Shown here: in pieces, positions 58,944 to 64,000 of the stretch
Layout: each line of letters begins with the position of its first letter
How positions within the stretch are numbered: the stretch's first letter is position 1
DNA from: JANQHS01 sp965227315
Lineage (GTDB): Bacteria; Bacteroidota; Bacteroidia; Cytophagales; CCMP332
Assembly (NCBI GenBank): GCA_965227315.1
Contig: OZ245737.1
Location: forward strand, 1,426,001 to 1,490,000
Reading direction: 5' to 3'
DNA: 64,000 nt
Notes under the pieces: generated by a model
The model's database searches: none
What the model was told of the DNA's origin: nothing
What the model saw: only the letters and a program-made list of their open reading frames with translations
Made by a program: the position numbers and the translations under genes

Positions 58944-59927
58944 TTAAAAGTCTTCGTTCAATGAAAATTTGTTTCCTTCTCCGTTATCCATAACCCCTGC
59001 TTTCTGGTATTCGGCTACGCGCTTTTCGAAGAAGTTGGTTTTTCCCTGAAGGGAAATCATATCCATAAAGTCAAATGGATTGCTTGCATTGAATGCTTTG
59101 CTGCAACCCAATTCAAGCAAAAGCCTGTCAGCCACAAATTCAATGTATTGGCTCATGAGTTTTGAGTTCATTCCGATCAGATCAACGGGAAGAGCATCGG
59201 TAATAAACTCCTTTTCGATCTCAACAGCATCAAGAATGATCTCCTTTACCTTGTCTTCAGGAAGTTTGTTCTTGATGTATTTGGTGTAAAGAAGGCAGGC
59301 AAAATCACAGTGGAGCCCTTCATCTCTGGAGATCAATTCATTGGAAAAGCTCAACCCTGGCATCAGTCCCCTTTTCTTCATCCAGAATATGGAGCAAAAA
59401 CTTCCAGAAAAGAAAATTCCTTCAACTGCCGCGAAGGCAAGCAGCCTTTCAATAAAGGTTCCATTCTCAATCCATTTCAAAGCCCATTCACCCTTTTTCT
59501 TCACAGCAGGCACGTTGTCCAGCGCGTTGAACAAATGGTCCTTTTCCTTTGAGTCCTTGATCAATGTATCGATCAGAAGGGAATATGTTTCCGAGTGGAT
59601 GTTCTCCATCATGATTTGGAAACCATAAAAGCATTTGGCCTCGGGAAATTGAACTTCGTGAAGAAAGTTCTCTGCCAGGTTCTCATTTACGATGCCATCA
59701 CTCGCGGCGAAAAAGGCCAAAACATGGGAAAGGAAATGCCTTTCACCATCATTGAGTTTTTGCCAATCCGAAAGGTCTGCACTTAAATCGATCTCTTCGG
59801 CAGTCCAAAAACTGGCTTCTGCCTTCTTATACATTTCCCAAATGTCTGTGTACTGGATAGGGAATAATACAAATCTGCTGCTGTCACCCTTGTCTTGTCT
59901 TAATAAAATCTCATCCTGGTGGTTCAT
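58944..59927 (-). CDS. nrdB: Ribonucleoside-diphosphate reductase, small subunit (class Ia)
   Basis: A 327-residue di-iron tyrosyl-radical protein. Iron ligands and radical are visible: the Glu/His/Tyr of GFQIMMENIHSETYSLLID, the upstream Asp/Glu around FLSHVLAFFAASDGI, and DEGLHCDFACLL with the final Glu/His. The Tyr in HSETY matches the radical Tyr of mouse R2. The C-terminal tail (SLNEDF) docks to NrdA. nrdB precedes nrdA, the reverse of E. coli. The upstream region contains DnaA-like boxes. Confidence 0.92.
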   Translation of the reverse strand: MNHQDEILLRQDKGDSSRFVLFPIQYTDIWEMYKKAEASFWTAEEIDLSADLSDWQKLNDGERHFLSHVLAFFAASDGIVNENLAENFLHEVQFPEAKCFYGFQIMMENIHSETYSLLIDTLIKDSKEKDHLFNALDNVPAVKKKGEWALKWIENGTFIERLLAFAAVEGIFFSGSFCSIFWMKKRGLMPGLSFSNELISRDEGLHCDFACLLYTKYIKNKLPEDKVKEIILDAVEIEKEFITDALPVDLIGMNSKLMSQYIEFVADRLLLELGCSKAFNASNPFDFMDMISLQGKTNFFEKRVAEYQKAGVMDNGEGNKFSLNEDF

Positions 59928-60104
59928 GGTACTTGCACATCTATTTATTTAAAAAATCGTAGTCTCCCCGTCCTGGAATCAAGGGATTTTTTGACTCCTG
60001 GTTAGAAGGTTAAATCGGAAATTAGGTAAAAGTGTAATTCGGCGTCAGGCGGATACAAATATTAAAAACGTGGTTCTTAAGTCAAAGTCTTTTGGGAAAA
60101 AAAA

Positions 60105-60113
60105 TTTTCCACA
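60105..60113 (+). promoter_or_regulatory. DnaA-box-like site 1
   Basis: TTTTCCACA, one mismatch from TTATCCACA. First of four in 162 bp. Confidence 0.5.
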
Positions 60114-60131
60114 CTTATAAACATGTTGAAA

Positions 60132-60140
60132 TGTGGATAA
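60132..60140 (-). promoter_or_regulatory. DnaA box 2, perfect
   Basis: TGTGGATAA on the plus strand, i.e. TTATCCACA on the minus strand, an exact match to the E. coli-type consensus. Confidence 0.65.
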
Positions 60141-60207
60141 GTAGCATAATATACTGAAAGTAAATAACTTAGAATTGTTAATGAATTATATGCTTTTAAA
60201 ATTGCTC

Positions 60208-60216
60208 TGTGCATAA
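60208..60216 (-). promoter_or_regulatory. DnaA box 3
   Basis: TGTGCATAA, i.e. TTATGCACA on the minus strand, fits TTATNCACA. Confidence 0.6.
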
Positions 60217-60257
60217 CTTTGTTAATTGTTTGAAAATCAGCACAAAGAATTATTTGT

Positions 60258-60266
60258 TCATCCACA
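60258..60266 (+). promoter_or_regulatory. DnaA-box-like site 4
   Basis: TCATCCACA, one mismatch from TTATCCACA, 28 bp before the rplU -7 element. Confidence 0.5.
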
Positions 60267-60270
60267 GGTA

Positions 60271-60301
60271 TTGTTAAAGAAAAACAAGACCTTTATCTTT
60301 G
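60271..60301 (+). promoter_or_regulatory. rplU-rpmA promoter
   Basis: A -33 TTG (60271-60273), 20 bp, then TATCTTTG (60294-60301): a complete fit to the Bacteroidota consensus TTG-N17-23-TAnnTTTG. Transcription should begin about 60305-60308, 20-25 bp before the rplU ATG. Confidence 0.75.
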
Positions 60302-60328
60302 CACTCCGTTTTTCAAAAATGGCTTGAG

Positions 60329-60637
60329 ATGTACGCAATCGTAGAAATAGGAGGCAAACAATACAAAGTCGAAAACAAGCAGAGCATCGTTACCGACAAA
60401 CTGGAAGGTAAGGAAGGCTCAAAGGTTGAGTTCGACAAGGTTCTTTTCGTTGAAAAGGATGGTAAGCCTCAGGTGGGAACACCAACAGTCAAAGGAGCTA
60501 AGGTTACAGGAAAAATCGAAGCTCATGTCAAAGGAGACAAAGTGGTTGTCTTCAAAAGAAAGAGAAGAAAAGGATACAAAGTAAAAAATGGCCATCGCCA
60601 GGACTATACACAGGTTCTGATCGAAACCATAAAATAA
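60329..60637 (+). CDS. rplU: 50S ribosomal protein L21
   Basis: A 102-residue large-subunit protein, MYAIVEIGGKQYKVENKQ at the start and FKRKRRKGYKVKNGHRQDYTQVLI at the end, both hallmark L21 blocks (quoted in parts). The start at 60329 is used; the reading from 60299 adds ten residues overlapping the promoter. Six bp before rpmA, as usual. Confidence 0.95.
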   Translation: MYAIVEIGGKQYKVENKQSIVTDKLEGKEGSKVEFDKVLFVEKDGKPQVGTPTVKGAKVTGKIEAHVKGDKVVVFKRKRRKGYKVKNGHRQDYTQVLIETIK

Positions 60638-60643
60638 AACACC

Positions 60644-60913
60644 ATGGCACACAAAAAAGGAGCAGGAAGTAGTAAGAACGGAAGAGAGTCGGAAAGTAAA
60701 CGACTCGGGGTAAAGATCTTTGGGGGTCAGTTTGCGAAGGCAGGGAATATCCTGGTTCGGCAAAGAGGAACCCAGCACCATCCTGGCAACAACGTCGGGC
60801 TTGGAAAAGACCATACCTTGTTCGCATTGGCCGATGGCATTGTTGAGTTCAAAAAGACCGCCAGCAAGAGATCCTATGTGTCTGTGACCCCAATGGAAGA
60901 AGCTTCCAAATAA
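60644..60913 (+). CDS. rpmA: 50S ribosomal protein L27
   Basis: An 89-residue L27, starting MAHKKGAGSSKNGRESESKR with the processed-type N-terminus near the peptidyl transferase centre, then VRQRGTQHHPGNNVGLGKDHTLFAL in parts. It is co-transcribed with rplU and ended by a strong terminator. Confidence 0.95.
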   Translation: MAHKKGAGSSKNGRESESKRLGVKIFGGQFAKAGNILVRQRGTQHHPGNNVGLGKDHTLFALADGIVEFKKTASKRSYVSVTPMEEASK

Positions 60914-60935
60914 AATAAACAGTTAGTCTTAAGAG

Positions 60936-60970
60936 AACCCGGAGGCCTTTACAGGTTTCCGGGTTTTTTT
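60936..60970 (+). terminator. Terminator after rpmA
   Basis: AACCCGGA (60936-60943) pairs with TCCGGGTT (60958-60965), followed by a run of T. It also overlaps the stop end of the converging DUF192 gene. Confidence 0.9.
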
Positions 60971-61484
60971 ATTGCCTTTCGAAAGCAAACAGATCCCCCT
61001 CCTCAACTCCATACTGGTCGCAAAAGCCCGCAACCACCTCAATCACATATTTGGCCTTTCCCCTGCTGGTGACGGGAGCCTCGGAATAGGGCATGGTGTT
61101 CCTTGAAATCGATACTATCCTGCCATCTTCCGCAGCAAAGAGAAGATCAAGTGAAATATAGGTGTTCTTCATCCAGAAGGTCCTGATCTCCTCATCTTTG
61201 AAAATAAAGAGCATGGCCTGGTCATCATTCATGGTTCCTCGATACATCAGACCCTGAACCCTTTGAGCTTCGGTGTCGGCAATCTCCAGATCCAATCGAC
61301 GGATCAGACTGCTGTCGGTTTTAAGAAACTCCATCGTCCCTTCTTTTTTGAACGGAACCGAAAACTCCTTTCCCTTGCTTTCATACCTCTTCCCCGACTT
61401 ATTGCCCGAAAAATACCAGGCGCCAATGCCCACAGCAATTACAAAAAGGACGACAAATGATCTGATTCTTTTTTTGGATGCCAT
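60969..61484 (-). CDS. DUF192 protein
   Basis: A 171-residue protein with an N-terminal signal-anchor (about 8-26) and one DUF192 domain: LEIADTEAQRVQGLMYRGTM, MLFIFKDEEIRTFWMKNTYISLDLLFA in parts, and VIEVVAGFCDQYGVEEGD. It is a small periplasmic or membrane-tethered beta-barrel-like fold of unknown function. It has 17 bp to the downstream desaturase, on the same strand, so may be co-transcribed. Confidence 0.82.
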   Translation of the reverse strand: MASKKRIRSFVVLFVIAVGIGAWYFSGNKSGKRYESKGKEFSVPFKKEGTMEFLKTDSSLIRRLDLEIADTEAQRVQGLMYRGTMNDDQAMLFIFKDEEIRTFWMKNTYISLDLLFAAEDGRIVSISRNTMPYSEAPVTSRGKAKYVIEVVAGFCDQYGVEEGDLFAFERQ

Positions 61485-61501
61485 GAAAGAATACGGGAAG
61501 A

Positions 61502-62629
61502 TTAGTCCTTAGGTGCCGAGCCGAATTTTTTCAAAACCCTTGTATGGGATGCAATGGCTCCAAAAAAGGTTTCATGCTCGAGATACGGAAGGCCATGATC
61601 CTTTGCGGTCTGCTTGACGATGGGAGCGATTTTCGGGTAATGAACATGACAGACTTTTGGGAAAAGATGATGCTCAACCTGGAAATTCAGGCCACCAAAC
61701 AAATAATTGACCACAGGATTCTTTATTGCGAAATCCGCTGTTGTGTACATTTGAAAATCTGCCCAGGGCATATCAATTCTTCCCTCCTTTGGTTCAGGGA
61801 AGGCAGTACCTTCAACCACATGGGCAAGCATAAAGATCACGGCCATGGTGAAGCCCTCAACAAAATGTGCCAGGACAAAGCCCATCAGAATCCAATACCA
61901 TGGAAGTTCGATCACCAATAATGGAATGACCAGGAACATGGTATAATAGATCGCCTTGTAAAAAAACAGGCGGAACATCTCATTCCTTGGGAAGGTTTTG
62001 CGGTAATGCCCTCCAAGCTGATGCTGGAAAAATTTGACATAATCCTTTACAAACACCCAGGAAATCGAAGCAAAACAATACAGTGCGAATGCATAGATAT
62101 GCTGAAACCTGTGAATCCACCATAGTTTCTGGGTAGGTTCCATCCTTAAGATCGGAGGCTGATTGAGATCCTCATCGTGATGTGGGATGTTGGTATAGGT
62201 ATGGTGAACAATATTGTGACTGATGCTCCAAACATAATCGTTGGCTCCAACCAGATTGAAGAATATACCAATCCTCTTATTCAATTTGGAATTCTTGGTA
62301 TAAGAACCATGGATAGCATCATGACCGATATTCAACCCGATCATAGCCGTGAAAAAACCATGAAACAAAGCCAGCAATAACATACCCACAGGGCTGATCA
62401 TGTTCGACAGGATCAGAAAATAGGTTCCCATCCACCCTGACAGGATCAAAATGGTCTTTAAAACCATTTCGGAATTGGCATTTTTCGAAATGTTATTGGT
62501 TTTGAAATACTGGTCCACCCTGTCCATTACATCCTTTTGAAAACTTTTCACCTGAAGTTTTTCAAAGGTGACTTTTTGGAAAGGAATTTTTTCGCGGAAA
62601 TATTCCTGCTTCTCAACGACTGTATTCAT
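61502..62629 (-). CDS. Membrane fatty acid desaturase (front-end type)
   Basis: A 375-residue integral membrane di-iron desaturase. Three His boxes are seen: GHDAIHGS (about 122), HNIVHHTYTN (about 160) and QVEHHLFP (about 320); the Gln replacing His in the third box is typical of front-end (linoleoyl-CoA delta-5/6 type) desaturases, but there is no cytochrome b5 domain. Four membrane segments. Probably acts on acyl chains of membrane lipids or acyl-CoA, with an external electron donor. Confidence 0.87.
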   Translation of the reverse strand: MNTVVEKQEYFREKIPFQKVTFEKLQVKSFQKDVMDRVDQYFKTNNISKNANSEMVLKTILILSGWMGTYFLILSNMISPVGMLLLALFHGFFTAMIGLNIGHDAIHGSYTKNSKLNKRIGIFFNLVGANDYVWSISHNIVHHTYTNIPHHDEDLNQPPILRMEPTQKLWWIHRFQHIYAFALYCFASISWVFVKDYVKFFQHQLGGHYRKTFPRNEMFRLFFYKAIYYTMFLVIPLLVIELPWYWILMGFVLAHFVEGFTMAVIFMLAHVVEGTAFPEPKEGRIDMPWADFQMYTTADFAIKNPVVNYLFGGLNFQVEHHLFPKVCHVHYPKIAPIVKQTAKDHGLPYLEHETFFGAIASHTRVLKKFGSAPKD

Positions 62630-62765
62630 GGGCCTATCGAAAAGCCGTTTTTTGAGGGTTTTCCTTGCTAAAATGAGCTAAAATTCCTCCTACGGCAATT
62701 CGGCCGCAAGATACGATATATTTATCCCAGAAACCCCATTAATGATCAAAGCCAGGAAACAGGGT

Positions 62766-62799
62766 AAGAAAAAAGGGAAGATTGTTTTAACCTTCCCTT
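62766..62799 (-). terminator. Terminator of the sortilin-like gene
   Basis: On the minus strand AAGGGAAG pairs with CTTCCCTT (62799-62773) around an 11-base loop, followed by TTTT and CTTACC. Confidence 0.8.
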
Positions 62800-62805
62800 G
62801 ATTCA

Positions 62806-63999
62806 TCATTCGGATCTTTCAAGTGTTTTCAAATCTCCGAACGGGCTTAAGTTGGCTTCCTTTACATGTTCCCTGAAGGGATCGTAGGTCTCCTTCATGA
62901 ATTTGTCTATTCTTTCCACACCCTTGTTATAGGCCTTTTTGCCATCTTCCAGCAGAAGCTTTTGGTTCTGCCCAGGCGGATCAAGTGCGGTGTAAATCGA
63001 GCCATTGGCCTGACTCACCTTATGCCAGATCTTATGTCCCCAACGAACTATGCCCTTTGTTTCCCTTTTTCCCATGACCATTTCCATGAGGTTGTTCAAA
63101 GAATCATTCACCGTTTTGATCTCCTTTTTGAGATCGGCATAGGTAGTGTCCTTATCATCCTTTGGCATCAGCTTGCTGACCTTGTCGGTCTCTTTCTTGG
63201 TATCCCGGAGCAGATCCATCATGGCTGCGGTTTGGCCGATCAGTTTTTCGACCTGTTTTTGTATCGAGATCAAAGCTTCGATATCCTGATCAGAAATATC
63301 TATCCTGGGATCCCAGACCACCTCAATTTCCGAGCTGGCCGTAGCCTCTCCATACTTAAACTCGAGCCGATACTTTCCGGGCCTGACATTGTTTCCCGGC
63401 CTTTCAGCACCTGATCTATCCGGATCATCCCAGGAAGGCCAGTAAGGACCTTTCTCATCCATGTTCCAATAAATGGTGTTCACCCCGGAATCAGGATATT
63501 GCCTCAAGGTTCGGATCAGTCGATCACCATCATAGATCCTTAGGTAAACGCTATCGGGATTGGCTCCTTTTTCCGGTTTTTTGGCTTTGGGTTTCTCCTC
63601 TTTTTTGTCGACGGAAGGTTTTTGCTTTTTCCTGGCTTCAGCCTTTTTGCCCTCCTTTACGAAATACCGGATTCTGGCCTGAGACCATCTGTTCTGTCCG
63701 GAGAACATATCATTTGAGGCAGAGAAATACCCCCTTGGCCCCTTGGTTTCCACGTTATAGGCAGTGGGAGGATTGAATGCGACCAGATTGGAATTCATGA
63801 CGGCATCATCCCCGGCGATCGCCCTCAACGGCCTGATATCATCAATTACCCAGGCCGCTCTTCCAAATGTACCGATGATGAGGTCAGCTTCCCTTTCCTG
63901 GATTTTCAGGTCCATGGTGGAAACCGTAGGATATCCCTCAGTCCATTTATTCCAGGTAGTCCCCTTATCAAAGCTGACATACAGGTGAAATTCGGTTCC
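62806..63999 (-). CDS. VPS10/sortilin-like BNR propeller protein, 5' truncated by window edge
   Basis: The C-terminal 397 residues of a large protein. The frame is open from the window end (EFHLYVSFDKGTTWNKW), so the start codon is outside; the ATG at 63915 is internal. The visible part has the Asp-box (SFDKGTTW) and ADLIIGTFGRAAWVIDDIRPLR of the sortilin/VPS10-type propellers annotated as glycosyl hydrolases in Bacteroidota, then a Lys-rich insert and a beta-sandwich and helical end. Activity unproven. Confidence 0.75.
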   Translation of the reverse strand, partial: GTEFHLYVSFDKGTTWNKWTEGYPTVSTMDLKIQEREADLIIGTFGRAAWVIDDIRPLRAIAGDDAVMNSNLVAFNPPTAYNVETKGPRGYFSASNDMFSGQNRWSQARIRYFVKEGKKAEARKKQKPSVDKKEEKPKAKKPEKGANPDSVYLRIYDGDRLIRTLRQYPDSGVNTIYWNMDEKGPYWPSWDDPDRSGAERPGNNVRPGKYRLEFKYGEATASSEIEVVWDPRIDISDQDIEALISIQKQVEKLIGQTAAMMDLLRDTKKETDKVSKLMPKDDKDTTYADLKKEIKTVNDSLNNLMEMVMGKRETKGIVRWGHKIWHKVSQANGSIYTALDPPGQNQKLLLEDGKKAYNKGVERIDKFMKETYDPFREHVKEANLSPFGDLKTLERSE

Positions 64000-64000
64000 C

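Larger units (their letters stand above)
59928..60328. other. AT-rich intergenic region with DnaA-box-like sites, between nrdB and rplU
   Basis: A 400-bp gap between the divergent nrdB and rplU genes. It holds four near-consensus DnaA boxes (60105-60266) and the rplU promoter. Several A/T-rich stretches lie between the boxes, and no ORF is credible. It could regulate nrdBA by DnaA, or be an origin. Confidence 0.6.

Noticed and set aside
62866..63414. 182-codon plus-strand ORF antisense to the sortilin-like gene
   Set aside because: Shadow of the real minus-strand frame; hydrophobic by composition only, with no family pattern.
1..64000. CRISPR arrays, insertion sequences, prophage
   Set aside because: No direct repeat-spacer series, transposase or phage structural gene was found; the holin-like gene is a common chromosomal type.

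Overview
The window is a stretch of a Bacteroidota chromosome of about 45% GC, estimated by eye. Three kinds of evidence point there. Two proteins end in type IX secretion (T9SS) type A sorting domains. Several families are largely confined to the phylum (FISUMP-domain protein, DUF4249 lipoprotein, DUF2007 protein, periplasmic PPIase cluster, secreted protein with a Rieske-like cysteine pattern). Many genes carry the Bacteroidota -7 promoter element TAnnTTTG. The sequence alone does not settle class or genus. I saw no insertion sequence, prophage, CRISPR array or rRNA; this looks like ordinary core chromosome with a few accessory patches.

Layout. Positions 3-758 are the end of a secreted beta-rich protein, closed by a strong terminator. 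Positions 833-7145 hold free-methionine sulfoxide reductase, a minus-strand lipid operon (CPBP protease, DUF2007, cdsA, glutamate dehydrogenase, psd), dusB and an EamA exporter. Position 7132-8898 is a secreted M14 carboxypeptidase. Positions 8960-23249 form one long plus-strand run: an exopolysaccharide module (GT4 transferase, rfbC, Wza-like, BY-kinase, PHP phosphatase, SDR enzyme), then a TPR protein, phosphosulfolactate synthase homologue, DUF368/PopT, aroE, uvrB and an MsbA-like ABC transporter. Positions 23327-33077 are mostly envelope and accessory: FISUMP protein, T9SS subtilase, royal-jelly/yellow-like propeller, small membrane proteins, DoxX behind a perfect palindrome, a solute-binding/AlbA_2 fusion, a T9SS propeller and a DUF4249 lipoprotein. 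A tRNA-Val(UAC) follows at 33225-33299.

Positions 33427-47726 carry an AsmA-like protein, a DUF547 gene and outer-membrane barrel gene apparently joined by a frameshift site, guaB, three periplasmic folding factors, a MoxR ATPase, a Rieske-like lipoprotein, 3-hydroxyacyl-CoA dehydrogenase, pheS and a barrel protein. Positions 47727-52604 run from a small lipoprotein into a cytochrome c maturation operon ccmB-C-D-E-F. Positions 52608-56465 carry a Rossmann/DUF2520 protein, Na/Pi symporter, two small membrane proteins, GGGP synthase and an ArsC-like protein. Positions 56517-59927 are nrdB-nrdA (minus strand). A 400-bp AT-rich region with four DnaA-box-like sites separates them from rplU-rpmA. 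DUF192, a fatty acid desaturase and a truncated sortilin-like propeller finish the window.

The most notable signals are: (1) an A_AAA_AAG slippery heptamer directly before the DUF547 stop codon, with the -1 frame continuing into a barrel ORF that has no good start or signal peptide; (2) the DnaA-box cluster between nrdB and rplU; (3) a CcmE with the CxxxY variant of its haem-binding motif in an operon without ccmA; (4) a periplasmic solute-binding/AlbA_2 fusion that looks like an unusual transmembrane sensor; (5) the perfect 13-bp inverted repeat over the DoxX promoter.
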